Origin: Methylomagnum ishizawai
GTDB lineage: Bacteria > Pseudomonadota > Gammaproteobacteria > Methylococcales > Methylococcaceae
Assembly: GCF_900155475.1 (NCBI RefSeq)
Contig: NZ_FXAM01000001.1
Location: forward strand, 2,033,501-2,097,500
Length of the DNA stretch: 64,000 bases
Direction of reading: 5' to 3'
In this document: positions 25,048 to 34,563 of the stretch, piece after piece
Position numbering within the stretch: position 1 is the first letter of the stretch
How the letters are laid out: the number at the start of each line of letters is the position of its first letter
Notes under the pieces: model-generated
Databases searched by the model: none
What the model was told of the DNA's origin: nothing
Seen by the model: the letters and a program-made list of their open reading frames with translations, nothing else
Program-made: the position numbers and the translations under genes

Positions 25048-26166
25048 ATGAGCGGGTTACAGGAATATCTGGGCTTGGCCCGATCCGCCTTGCAAGCCGG
25101 TCGCTGGGAAGAGGTGCCCCGGCTTTATGGCGAGGCCACCGAGGCCATCCGGCAGGATGCGCAGATGAAGGAAATGTTGGCCTACGCGCTGTTCGTGATG
25201 GGCCGGTATGCCGAATTACTGAATATCGAGGGCATCGACCGCGATAGCCGGATGTGGGTGCTGTCCCAGGATTTGGCGGGGAGCGACCTTGCCGGACAGC
25301 ATCGTTTGGTATGGTACGGCCCGCCCCTGCCGCAAGTCGCTTATGTGTCGATGGTCAAGGACGAAGAAGATATAATTTTTATCAACTTGCTATGGCATTA
25401 TAGTTTGGGGTTCCGTAGGTTCGTGTTGATCGATAATCTATCGACCGACAACACCCGGGGGGAAATCGGATTTTTCGCCGCAACCTTCAAGGATGCCGTG
25501 GTCATCGTCATGGAGGATCCCATCGTCGGGCATTTGCAGTCCGAGTTCACCACGGCGGGATTCCGGGTCGCTTGCAGCCTGTGGCCCGAGGTAGCCTGGG
25601 TATTTCCCATCGATGCCGACGAGTTCCTCTGTGCCGAAAAACCTTTGGGCGGAATACTGGCGGTCGTTCCGGAAACCGTAAATGCGCTACTATTGCCCAA
25701 GGCGCAGTACGCGCCCACCCGCGAGTTTTATGCGTTGGAAAAACAGCAACCCATGTTCCGGCGATTCCGCTACCGGGAGCGCCTTTCCCACAATTCTTCC
25801 AAGATTGTGGTCAGAAGCCATCCGTTTTTGGAGATAGGCCAGGGCAACCATGTGGCGACTTTTCGCGGTCAGGATATAAAATCCTATGCGGGAGGTTTAC
25901 GGCTGGGCTTGCATTACCGCGAATATTTCCTACGCTCTCAGGAACACGCGAGGAAAAAGGTGATCAATGGCGGGCGAGCCATCGAAGCCGCCGAGGCCAT
26001 GGGCAAGAAGGATGTAGGCGGGGATCACTGGAAGATATGGTATCGGATTTACCAGGAAGGAGGGGAGTCGGCGATCATCTCGATATTCGAATCCCACCAC
26101 CGGCACGTTAAGGATTTGATCGACGATCCTCTGCCCATGGGTTCGGTGGTTAGCCGATGGTTATAA
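25048..26166 (+). CDS. Glycosyltransferase of the Glyco_tranf_2_4 type with helical N-terminus
   Basis: About 372 residues. The first 95 residues look like a pair of TPR-type helices (YLGLARSALQAGRWEEVPRL, then EMLAYALFVMGRYAELL). The catalytic part starts VAYVSMVKDEEDIIFINLLW and has VLIDNLSTDNTR and the DXD-type FPIDADEFLCAEK. This is the pattern of the family-2-like enzymes in Pfam Glyco_tranf_2_4, which often act on surface polysaccharides. The start is uncertain: the ATG at 25048 is preferred, but a TTG at 24997 keeps the same frame. It is followed by 243 bases without a gene. Confidence 0.8.
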   Translation: MSGLQEYLGLARSALQAGRWEEVPRLYGEATEAIRQDAQMKEMLAYALFVMGRYAELLNIEGIDRDSRMWVLSQDLAGSDLAGQHRLVWYGPPLPQVAYVSMVKDEEDIIFINLLWHYSLGFRRFVLIDNLSTDNTRGEIGFFAATFKDAVVIVMEDPIVGHLQSEFTTAGFRVACSLWPEVAWVFPIDADEFLCAEKPLGGILAVVPETVNALLLPKAQYAPTREFYALEKQQPMFRRFRYRERLSHNSSKIVVRSHPFLEIGQGNHVATFRGQDIKSYAGGLRLGLHYREYFLRSQEHARKKVINGGRAIEAAEAMGKKDVGGDHWKIWYRIYQEGGESAIISIFESHHRHVKDLIDDPLPMGSVVSRWL

Positions 26167-26409
26167 TTCAACTAGGCATCTGAGCTTGGCGAGGTTTATA
26201 TTTTGGCCTTGCCTATACTATCCCGCATGGATCGCCCTCGTGTTGATTTCCGCTTCGGTGCCTGGAAGGGCAGAGCGGGGATGGGTTTCCCCGGAAAATT
26301 TTAATTAGGACTATACGGTTAGGATCGGCGCTAACGGATGGGATATTCGCGCGTGTCCTTCCGGTTCGTCCTTGGGTTTTGAATACAGAGCGTACATTCG
26401 GGTAATGAC

Positions 26410-28953
26410 ATGACTGAGCAAGAAAAGGGATTGCAGGCTGAAATCCAATTGGCTTTGTTGGTGAAAGGAATACTGGTGATCGCGGGCACGATTGGCGATG
26501 CCGATGCCCCTGTGAAATCGATAAAGGTTACAGGGGTCCGCAAAAACCTCGCCAAGAATATCTACCGCTTCAATCGCGATAGCACGGGCTTCTACCCACA
26601 AACCGAAGCGGCCAAAGGGGCCGACTTCCTATTGCTGATGAAGGCGAAAAACCTCGATCAAGAGGGCATGATCGAATTCGAATCGGATGCAGGATCTGTA
26701 GCGTTGGCATATCGCCTTGAAGATCAGGCGAAAATATCCCGTAGCTTGGTCGATCACCTGCGCCATGCCGCCGATTATCTGGATATTGAAGAGTTGCGGG
26801 AAAGCCTGGGAGTAGCGGTTCAATATATTTCATTTGATGGTATCCAAGGAGCTAAACAAGGATATTTTGGCTGTTTAGATATTATAGATGGCAATGGTAT
26901 ACAAGGCTGGGCTGTCAACCTTGCCAAACCATCCGATCCTCTGAAAATCAGGGTTTTGTTGCGGAGCCGGATTATCGGCACGGCTTACACGGTATTCAGT
27001 CGTAACGATGTTTCGGCCAGCGCGGGCGTTCCCTTGCCCGCTTGCGGGTTCCACCTCAAATGGAACCGTGTCACCCTGCCTCCTGAATTGAAACAATTAG
27101 ACCGGGATAACCCCTGCGAATTATTAGTGCAAATCGAGGGAACCAATCTCGTATTGGTCAATTTGAAAGGGAAATGGCCCAGCGTGGGAGATTTATTGGG
27201 GTGGTGCAATCCCCAACCGGTACCTATGTCGGGATCGGCTAAAAAAATAGCGGTGGAAACCTTTTTAGACAAGGACCCGGTCGAGAATGAGGTCGCGGCC
27301 AAGGTAAAGGCAATCGCATTCTTTCTGCCCCAATTCCATCCTATCCCTGAAAACGATGCTTGGTGGGGGCCTGGGTTTACCGAATGGACCAATGTTACCC
27401 AGGCCAAACCTTCTTTTCCAGGTCATGAACAACCCCATATACCGGGCGAATTAGGTTTTTATGATCTTCGCTTACCGGAATTGCGTGAAGCCCAAGCCAG
27501 GCTTGCTAGGGAATATGGAATTTATGGTTTTTGTTACTATTATTATTGGTTTGCGGGTCGCCGTATTCTAGAGCGTCCTTTGGACGATATGCTTAAATCC
27601 GGTAGCCCCGATTTCCCATTTTGCATTTGCTGGGCGAATGAAAGCTGGTCTAAGCGGTGGGATGGTTCGGAAGATGAAGTTTTGTTGAAGCAAGAACACA
27701 CTCCGGATACGGACGTTGCGTTTATCCGGGATGTTATTCCGATACTCAAAGATCCTCGCTATATTCAAATCAATGGTGCGCCATTATTAATTGTATATCG
27801 GGTGAATCTTTTTCCCGATCCAAAGCGCACGACTGCGGTATGGCGTAAAATCTGTGCGGATGAGGGGCTGCCCAATATCCATCTGGCCGCTGTCGAATTC
27901 ACCGGGTTTAACGATCCCTATGGGAATGGTTTCGATTCTTCGATTGAATTTCCACCTTTGAATATCTCTCCGGCAGAAACCGTAACCAACGAAATAGATG
28001 AGTTGGATAAGGACTTCAGTGGCGGAATTTACGATTATCGACAGTACGCGATTCAAGTGATGCTGAGAGAACCAGCCCCTTATCGGCGTTACCGTGGGAT
28101 CATTCCCGGCTGGGATAATACCCCGCGACGTGGTAAACGGGCTAGCCTGTTTGTGGACCCAGAGCCGCAAACTTATGAGATGTGGTTACGTGCGATAGTG
28201 GAGGAAACTCGTAATGCATTACCTGTCGGTGAAAGGTTTATATTCATTAATGCTTGGAACGAGTGGGCTGAAGGTGCCCATCTGGAGCCGGATATACGTC
28301 ATGGACGAGCCTATCTTGAATCCACCCGACGGGGGTTAACCGGACGTAGTGATTGGCAGGTATTGGCCGAGTATGCACGGGTAAAAGGCTCATTAAGTGG
28401 TTCGGAGTTGGAAGACTGGTTATCGGATATCGAATCACAATTGCTGGCCCGTGACCGTTCGTTGCAATATTTAAGGCGGCTACACTCGATGAAAACTCCT
28501 TTGGAATTTAACCGGGTGATCTTTAGTCCAGTTCCCTCTTCGATGTTGGAATATAACTATAATGTCAAAGGAGGAGGTCATGGGGTGTTGGATACGGTGA
28601 ATAACCAAGCGCTACACGAACATATCACTCTCGATCATCGGCGCTGCGCTTTGTTCGCGGGTTGGTGTATTGCTCCGGAAGCCCACGTGGGCGCTCAAAG
28701 TGCTACGCTATTTTTCCTCGAACATTTAAATAACCGGAAACGTTATTTCGCTTCGGTTATAGGAAGAGCAAAACGTGAAGATGTAGCGAGTACGTTTCCC
28801 GATATGGGAGAATCAGTTACCCTTTATGCCGGCTACCACTTTTATGGGGAATTGTCTCAGCTAGATGCGGGAGAATACCGCATGGGAGTATTTCAACGTG
28901 CTGAGCAAAAAAACATAGAAACCCTATTCGATGGAGTTTTGAGAGTTGTCTAA
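26410..28953 (+). CDS. WbsX-like (GH99-related) glycan-processing protein with one repeat module
   Basis: 847 residues. Residues about 150-252 hold one copy of the GW-type module found in the two giant glycosyltransferases (GNGIQGWAVNLAKPSDPLKI). Residues about 300-645 are a WbsX domain: AIAFFLPQFHPIPENDAWWG, FTEWTNVTQAKPSFPGHEQP, CWANESWSKRWDG and INAWNEWAEGAHLEPD. WbsX proteins occur in O-antigen and capsule clusters and resemble family 99 endo-mannosidases/mannanases. The C-terminal 200 residues are an unrecognised beta-rich region. The enzyme could trim or transfer mannose-type glycans. The stop overlaps the TTG start of the next gene by 8 bases. Confidence 0.85.
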   Translation: MTEQEKGLQAEIQLALLVKGILVIAGTIGDADAPVKSIKVTGVRKNLAKNIYRFNRDSTGFYPQTEAAKGADFLLLMKAKNLDQEGMIEFESDAGSVALAYRLEDQAKISRSLVDHLRHAADYLDIEELRESLGVAVQYISFDGIQGAKQGYFGCLDIIDGNGIQGWAVNLAKPSDPLKIRVLLRSRIIGTAYTVFSRNDVSASAGVPLPACGFHLKWNRVTLPPELKQLDRDNPCELLVQIEGTNLVLVNLKGKWPSVGDLLGWCNPQPVPMSGSAKKIAVETFLDKDPVENEVAAKVKAIAFFLPQFHPIPENDAWWGPGFTEWTNVTQAKPSFPGHEQPHIPGELGFYDLRLPELREAQARLAREYGIYGFCYYYYWFAGRRILERPLDDMLKSGSPDFPFCICWANESWSKRWDGSEDEVLLKQEHTPDTDVAFIRDVIPILKDPRYIQINGAPLLIVYRVNLFPDPKRTTAVWRKICADEGLPNIHLAAVEFTGFNDPYGNGFDSSIEFPPLNISPAETVTNEIDELDKDFSGGIYDYRQYAIQVMLREPAPYRRYRGIIPGWDNTPRRGKRASLFVDPEPQTYEMWLRAIVEETRNALPVGERFIFINAWNEWAEGAHLEPDIRHGRAYLESTRRGLTGRSDWQVLAEYARVKGSLSGSELEDWLSDIESQLLARDRSLQYLRRLHSMKTPLEFNRVIFSPVPSSMLEYNYNVKGGGHGVLDTVNNQALHEHITLDHRRCALFAGWCIAPEAHVGAQSATLFFLEHLNNRKRYFASVIGRAKREDVASTFPDMGESVTLYAGYHFYGELSQLDAGEYRMGVFQRAEQKNIETLFDGVLRVV

Positions 28954-29872
28954 CCCAGCAGACCATGAATTAGTCAGTGTTGTTATTCCCGCCTATAAAC
29001 ATGCTAGCTATATTGTGGCGGCTTTGTCATCGGTTGCGGAGCAGACCTATCCAAATCTGGAACTCGTGATTGTGGATGATTGTTCGCCCGATGCTACCTT
29101 GGAGGTGGCTGCGGAATGGTTGTCTTCTCCTGAGGTGGATTCCCGGTTTGCTTCAGTTCTTCTTTTGAAGAATGAAACAAATTCTGGCGCTCATGCTAGT
29201 ATTAACCGTGGAATTCTGGAATCCAAAGGTGCGGTTATTAGTTTAATGAATTCGGATGACTTATATCATCCAGAACGGATTTCTAAACTGGTTGCAGCTA
29301 TAAAGATTAATAGGACAGAATTTGCCTTTTCCAGGGTCAGAGCCATTGATGATGATAATATGGCTATTCCTCCTTGGCGACTGCCTGATTCCTTGAGGAA
29401 TGTGTTTGATTTTGCCGATCAGGTTTCTGCTAACTTCCCAGCCTTAAGTTTTGGATTTTTGGCGCAGAATATGGCGGTTTCAACTGGAAACTTTGTGTTT
29501 AAACGAGAGTTATATGAGCGCATTGGTCAATTTAAGCCGTTACTCTATGTGCATGATTGGGAATTCGTATTGAGGGCAATATTTGAATGTGAGCCAGCTT
29601 ATGTGGATGAAGATTTATATTTATATCGTATACACAATACGAATTCGTTTAGCCAGTTGAGTCATGTGGGGGAAATTGAAGGGTTGATCGTGGCCGAGCT
29701 ATTTTATCGGCTGTCTCGCAATAAAGCTATTAGAAATATTTTGGCACCTGTACCAGATAATTGGCCAACAGTGTGGGAAATATACAAAGAACGCCTTTTG
29801 ATGCTGAATGTGGGGTCGATGGCAATACGGCAGAAGACACAGCAAAATAAAAGGGTTTGTAAAAGTAAATAA
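28946..29872 (+). CDS. Family 2 glycosyltransferase
   Basis: 308 residues, GT-A fold. The N-terminus has LVSVVIPAYKHASYIVAALS and LELVIVDDCSPDATLEVA; the nucleotide-sugar site is ISLMNSDDLYHPERISKL; the later YVHDWEFVLRAIFE fits the acceptor/catalytic segment. It starts with TTG at 28946, overlapping the WbsX gene, with GGAG at 28933-28936 as a plausible ribosome-binding site. From here on the DNA is distinctly A+T-rich compared with the first 26 kb, a sign of separate origin. The linkage formed is unknown. Confidence 0.87.
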   Translation: MSNPADHELVSVVIPAYKHASYIVAALSSVAEQTYPNLELVIVDDCSPDATLEVAAEWLSSPEVDSRFASVLLLKNETNSGAHASINRGILESKGAVISLMNSDDLYHPERISKLVAAIKINRTEFAFSRVRAIDDDNMAIPPWRLPDSLRNVFDFADQVSANFPALSFGFLAQNMAVSTGNFVFKRELYERIGQFKPLLYVHDWEFVLRAIFECEPAYVDEDLYLYRIHNTNSFSQLSHVGEIEGLIVAELFYRLSRNKAIRNILAPVPDNWPTVWEIYKERLLMLNVGSMAIRQKTQQNKRVCKSK

Positions 29873-30054
29873 AAAACAAAAATGGCGGTGTGCATCTAAA
29901 ATCGAAGTAAAGGGTTATTTGTATTATAAGCTTCGCAGGTTTAGCTATGTCTAGAAGTGGCTAGCCTGATCTAGCATGGGTGTATTGCTTATTAAGTGTG
30001 GTTTTTAGGATCGCTATCTTGCCTTTTTAATTGTTTAGATTTTAGGAGGAGTGC

Positions 30055-33000
30055 TTGAGCGAGTTAAAGTTTGCTGCGAACAATCCCAAGAACCGAAATA
30101 AAAAATATTCCGGAAATATTGATGATATCAACGAAGAATATTTGTCGGGCTGGGTTGTCAATAATAAATTTCCCGATGAACGACTTCGATTGGAGTTGTT
30201 AATTAATGGGCAAGTTATCGTGGGCTTCGATGTTGACCAGTTGCGCCCTGATATTGTGCAGCAAACTGGGGTGGATCAGCTATATGGGTTTTCTTTAAAT
30301 ATTACTGAAAGCCTGAATGCATACCTTGCCGAGCACCCGGAGTTTGTTGAGATTATTTCATCCGAAAAAGTTGAGGTGGCTGTACGTATTGCGGATACCG
30401 ATACTTTTGTCGGTCCATCTACCTATAAGCTGGATCTTCGTGACATGGCCCAACGTGAAATATCTACGACATCCAAGCAAGATGCCCTCGAAGAAAATAT
30501 GCCCAATATGGTTAAACCAACTGATGATGTAGATATCGACTTACATGGCTCCGCAGGAGCAGTTGGGGTTATTATGGATGCCATAGAATTACCGAGTGCT
30601 ACTGGTTTGGAAAGGGCAGGCACGGACATCCATGAATTATCTGGTACCGTTAGTGTCGGAGGAAGTGCTGAGGTGGTTGCGGTGACAGATTTGACGAACC
30701 TGATAAAATCGGAGCCTGCCGGATTCAGTATGCCTAATAATGAAGTTATTGATTTGTCGACTCAAAAGCAAGTTGCTATGCCACATGGCAAAGTATCAAG
30801 TTCTCTTGCTAAGGAAAATTTGATTTCTCCCCCAGAGCCTCCATTGATCGAGGGAAATGTGGATATGGTCCGGGGTGGCATGGCGTATGGATGGGTATGG
30901 AATAAGAATGGACCTGACCAGCATGTTCCAGTTGAACTATGGGTCGATGGGGCTTTGATGGGGCTTGGGTTTGCTAATCAAGAAAGGCCGGATTTAGTCG
31001 AAGTGCAGGTCGGAAAAGGGGACCATGGATTTTCTTTTGAATTGCCATCAGAATGCAGGGATGGCAAAATCCATACCATTGTGATTAAAGAATCCCTTAC
31101 AGGATCAGAGCTTAGCCCGGGTGCATTGGAATATGAATTGGATATGACATTGCGTTCGTGGATAGATGGTGTCCATGGAGCATCGCTTACGGGATGGCTT
31201 GCTAGGGAATATCCATCGGTTTTCGGAGTGGATATTACTGTTTGGGAGGGTAGGGATATAGTTGCTCAAGGGCGTGCTGATCAGCCTATGGAGGATCCGG
31301 ACGCGGCACGCTTCAATATTCCATTGCCTTCACGCCTGTTTGATAGCAGGGTTCATCATTTCATAGTTAAGGATGAAAATGATGACATCCTGGGCGAATG
31401 TGTCCAAGCATTACCTTATATATTAACCCCGGAGGATGCTTTACTTAAATATGGCGGTGGCCATTTGCGGGGACAACTTATTGCTACGAACGCGGCAAAA
31501 CGTTATGAATCTTTACGCTATCAATTTTTCTTGCTTGGTCAAGATTCATCTATTGACCCGGCCCTGAGGAAGCGTTTAGGCCAGATTTATGATGCTCATG
31601 AACATGTTTTACATGCGGTTATGCAAACTCCTAAGGGAGCAAGATACCTTCCTTCCTTGGTATTTCCTGAAATAGATAATCCTGACGTATCAATTGTTAT
31701 ACCTGTTCATAATAAGTTTGAGGTAACTTATAACTGCCTCGCTTCGCTGATCCTTTCTCCTAATAAAGTCAGCTTTGAAGTAATTGTCGTTGATGATGGT
31801 TCTCAAGATGAAACTTTAAATATCAATAGTTTAGTCTCTGGAATAACTTTATTGCGTAATGAGTCGGCGCAGGGGTTTGTTCGGAGTTCCAATCGCGGTG
31901 GATCAGTTGCGCGTGGGCGCTATATTGTAATGTTGAATAATGATACCGAGGTGGGTGCCCGTTGGCTGGATGAGATGTTATCGATATTTCATGAGCAGCA
32001 GCGGGTTGGTATGGTCGGAGCTAAGCTGGTATACCCAAATGGTACTTTGCAAGAGGCTGGTGGGGTTGTTTGGAATACTGGCGATCCTTGGAATTATGGA
32101 AGGGGAGCTAACCCATATGATCCCCGCTATAATTATGTACGCGATGTAGATTATCTCTCGGGCGCTTGTATTATGCTACCGAAGTCGCTATGGGATGAGT
32201 TGGATGGCTTTGATATAATGTTTGCGCCAGCTTACTTCGAGGATACAGACTTAGCATTCCGCGTGCGAGCCAAGGGATTACGTACCGTTTATACACCGTT
32301 TTGTGAAATTATTCACTATGAAGGGGTGAGCAGCGGGACCAGCACCAGTTCGGGAATGAAGCGATACCAAGAAATTAATCGTCCAAAATTTAAAAAGCGT
32401 CATGTGCCCGCTTGTTATTATAATGGTATGGTGGGGGTTGATGTCGAATTGAATAAAGATAGGAACATTCGGTATCGGGTTTTAGTGATTGATGCTACTA
32501 CGCCAACTCCAGATAAAGATGCGGGCAGCTATGCAGCGATTCAGGAAATGCGCCTGCTGCAATCATTTGGCTGTAAACTCACGTTTATTCCTGAAAATAT
32601 GGCTTATTTGGGGCGATATACTGAAGAATTGCAACGGATGGGAGTGGAATGTGTTTATGCACCGTTTGCAACCTCACCGCTAGAGCTTTTGAAAACTAGG
32701 GGGAGAGAGTTTGATTTGGTATACATTACGCGCTATACGGTTGCTGAAAAATATATTGAATCAATTAGAGAGTATGCCCCTGCGGCACGGATAGCATTCA
32801 ATAACGCGGATTTGCATTTCTTACGTGAGTTGCGTCTTGCTATCGCGAACCATGATCAGAACATCATGTCGCAAGCGCTCAGAACCCGAGATGCCGAATT
32901 GGCTGTTATGAGGCAAGTGGACCTAACCCTTTCTTATAATGAAGTTGAACATGCGGTCATACTTTCACATAATTTGGATTCTTCTCAAGTTGCAAAATGT

Positions 33001-33585
33001 CCATGGGTAGTTGATGTACCCGAGAATATCCCTGAGTTCGGTCACCGTAGTGATATTGCTTTCTTAGGTGGGTATGGCCATCCACCGAATATAGAAGCGG
33101 TAGAGACTTTCGTGCATGAGGTTATGCCTTTGCTTCGTAAGCGCCTACCAGGCGTATGTTTTCGAATTTATGGAAGCAATCCGCCTAAAAGCTTTGATGC
33201 TTTGAAGGCAGATGACGTTATAGTCGAGGGATGGGTAGAAGATGTTGCGGAGGTATATAATACTTGCCGTGTTTTTGTCGCTCCGCTTAAAACTGGAGCT
33301 GGACTAAAAGGTAAAGTGGTTGGAGCCTTAGCTTATGGAGTGCCTAGCGTAATTTCTCCTGTTGCTGCTGAAGGAATTGGTTTGCGGGATGGTTTAGAAG
33401 CACGCATAGTGGCTAAATCTGAAGCATGGGTAGATGCTATCGCCGAGTTGTACGAAGATGAAGCAAAATGGCTTGCTTGCTCTGAAGCAGCCCGTAAGTT
33501 TGCTTCTTTTGAGTATAGCTTTGAGCAGGCCAGGGTATTGATGGGAGAAGCTTTAGCGCAAGTGGGTATTTTTGCTGAGCAGTAA
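30055..33585 (+). CDS. Giant glycosyltransferase (GT2 + GT4-like) with three N-terminal repeat modules
   Basis: 1176 residues. Three GW-type modules lie at about 18-127 (LSGWVVNNKFPDERLRLELL), 264-364 (AYGWVWNKNGPDQHVPVELW) and 366-456, the first separated by an Ala/Val/Ser-rich linker (128-262). The GT2 domain (about 543-790) has VSIVIPVHNKFEVTYNCLAS, VVDDGSQDET, the DXD-type LNNDTEVGARW and the FEDTDLAFRVRAKG acceptor segment. A GT4-like GT-B domain (about 805-1170) ends in CRVFVAPLKTGAGLKGKVVG. The architecture matches the protein at 19963 although identity is low. It starts with TTG at 30055 after a good ribosome-binding site (GGAGGA). It is probably a polymerising or two-step sugar transferase. 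Confidence 0.87.
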   Translation: MSELKFAANNPKNRNKKYSGNIDDINEEYLSGWVVNNKFPDERLRLELLINGQVIVGFDVDQLRPDIVQQTGVDQLYGFSLNITESLNAYLAEHPEFVEIISSEKVEVAVRIADTDTFVGPSTYKLDLRDMAQREISTTSKQDALEENMPNMVKPTDDVDIDLHGSAGAVGVIMDAIELPSATGLERAGTDIHELSGTVSVGGSAEVVAVTDLTNLIKSEPAGFSMPNNEVIDLSTQKQVAMPHGKVSSSLAKENLISPPEPPLIEGNVDMVRGGMAYGWVWNKNGPDQHVPVELWVDGALMGLGFANQERPDLVEVQVGKGDHGFSFELPSECRDGKIHTIVIKESLTGSELSPGALEYELDMTLRSWIDGVHGASLTGWLAREYPSVFGVDITVWEGRDIVAQGRADQPMEDPDAARFNIPLPSRLFDSRVHHFIVKDENDDILGECVQALPYILTPEDALLKYGGGHLRGQLIATNAAKRYESLRYQFFLLGQDSSIDPALRKRLGQIYDAHEHVLHAVMQTPKGARYLPSLVFPEIDNPDVSIVIPVHNKFEVTYNCLASLILSPNKVSFEVIVVDDGSQDETLNINSLVSGITLLRNESAQGFVRSSNRGGSVARGRYIVMLNNDTEVGARWLDEMLSIFHEQQRVGMVGAKLVYPNGTLQEAGGVVWNTGDPWNYGRGANPYDPRYNYVRDVDYLSGACIMLPKSLWDELDGFDIMFAPAYFEDTDLAFRVRAKGLRTVYTPFCEIIHYEGVSSGTSTSSGMKRYQEINRPKFKKRHVPACYYNGMVGVDVELNKDRNIRYRVLVIDATTPTPDKDAGSYAAIQEMRLLQSFGCKLTFIPENMAYLGRYTEELQRMGVECVYAPFATSPLELLKTRGREFDLVYITRYTVAEKYIESIREYAPAARIAFNNADLHFLRELRLAIANHDQNIMSQALRTRDAELAVMRQVDLTLSYNEVEHAVILSHNLDSSQVAKCPWVVDVPENIPEFGHRSDIAFLGGYGHPPNIEAVETFVHEVMPLLRKRLPGVCFRIYGSNPPKSFDALKADDVIVEGWVEDVAEVYNTCRVFVAPLKTGAGLKGKVVGALAYGVPSVISPVAAEGIGLRDGLEARIVAKSEAWVDAIAELYEDEAKWLACSEAARKFASFEYSFEQARVLMGEALAQVGIFAEQ

Positions 33586-33774
33586 ACTGGTTTGATAGTA
33601 AGGATTAAGGTTTAGCCATGGATGGCTTGTGTTATAGATATAAAGCCTCTTGTAATAACTATTAGTGTTGCATAATTGTGATTTTAATCCAGAAAAGCGC
33701 TATTATAATTAATAATGCGTTGTATTTTGCATGGTTATAGTTAAGATTTTGATTGAGGGCAGGTACGGGTTGTT

Positions 33775-34563
33775 GTGGCTAAACGTAAAGTTATTCTTCA
33801 TTACCATATTTTCAAAAATGCGGGTACTTCTGTAGATCGTATGCTGGAGCAGTCATATGGTAATTGCTGGTTGAACTACGATAAATCTGAAAGTGGAGAA
33901 AAAATATCGGCATTTGAAATGGAGGCTTTTATATTGGATCACCATGATGTGGTTGCTTTCTCTTCTCATCAAGTAGTGCCTCCGCTTCCATCATCGAGAT
34001 TTTTAAAAGTTTTTCCAATAATAGTTTTGCGTCATCCTATTGATCGGGCTTATTCAGCATATTTATTTGAGTGGAAAAAGCAACAAGGAAATGGTATTCC
34101 AATAGGAACGTTTGCTGATTATATTGCTGAGAAGTTTCAGTTTTTCCGGAAAAATGCAATTGAAGATTTTCAAACTTTTCATCTTGCTAATCAAGACTAT
34201 CATAGCACGTCGACCTTCCTGTCTGAAGGACTAACGAAAGATGAAGAAGCGTTAAAGAGTGCCCGCCAATTTCTTGCTCAAGTTGGATATTTTGGTATAG
34301 TTGATTGTTATACTGAATCTTTGAGGTTATTTAAAAAGATGCTCTCCACGGAGTTTCCTGATCTTGTTTTTGATGAGTATCATGAGAATATGCTGCAAGA
34401 TAAGGGATTGAGTATTTGTGATAAAGTTGCATATATTAAAGGGATTTTGGATGAGGTAAGCTACACATCTTTAGTGATGCGTAATCAGCTAGATTTACGC
34501 TTATATGAATATTCTCTTGGATTATTTTATAAAATTTATTCCACAAAGATTAAGGGGAAATAA
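33775..34563 (+). CDS. Sulfotransferase-like protein
   Basis: 262 residues. The N-terminal KVILHYHIFKNAGTSVDRML carries the 5'-phosphosulfate-binding loop of the Sulfotransfer_2 type (HIFKNAGTS at 11-19), and IIVLRHPIDRAYSAYLFEW supplies the 3'-phosphate-binding Arg and Ser. Such enzymes move sulfate from PAPS to sugar hydroxyls. Start is GTG at 33775, preceded by GAGGGCAGG. It ends exactly where the next sulfotransferase gene begins (TAA then ATG), and is homologous along its length to the second half of that protein. A+T-rich throughout. Confidence 0.82.
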   Translation: MAKRKVILHYHIFKNAGTSVDRMLEQSYGNCWLNYDKSESGEKISAFEMEAFILDHHDVVAFSSHQVVPPLPSSRFLKVFPIIVLRHPIDRAYSAYLFEWKKQQGNGIPIGTFADYIAEKFQFFRKNAIEDFQTFHLANQDYHSTSTFLSEGLTKDEEALKSARQFLAQVGYFGIVDCYTESLRLFKKMLSTEFPDLVFDEYHENMLQDKGLSICDKVAYIKGILDEVSYTSLVMRNQLDLRLYEYSLGLFYKIYSTKIKGK

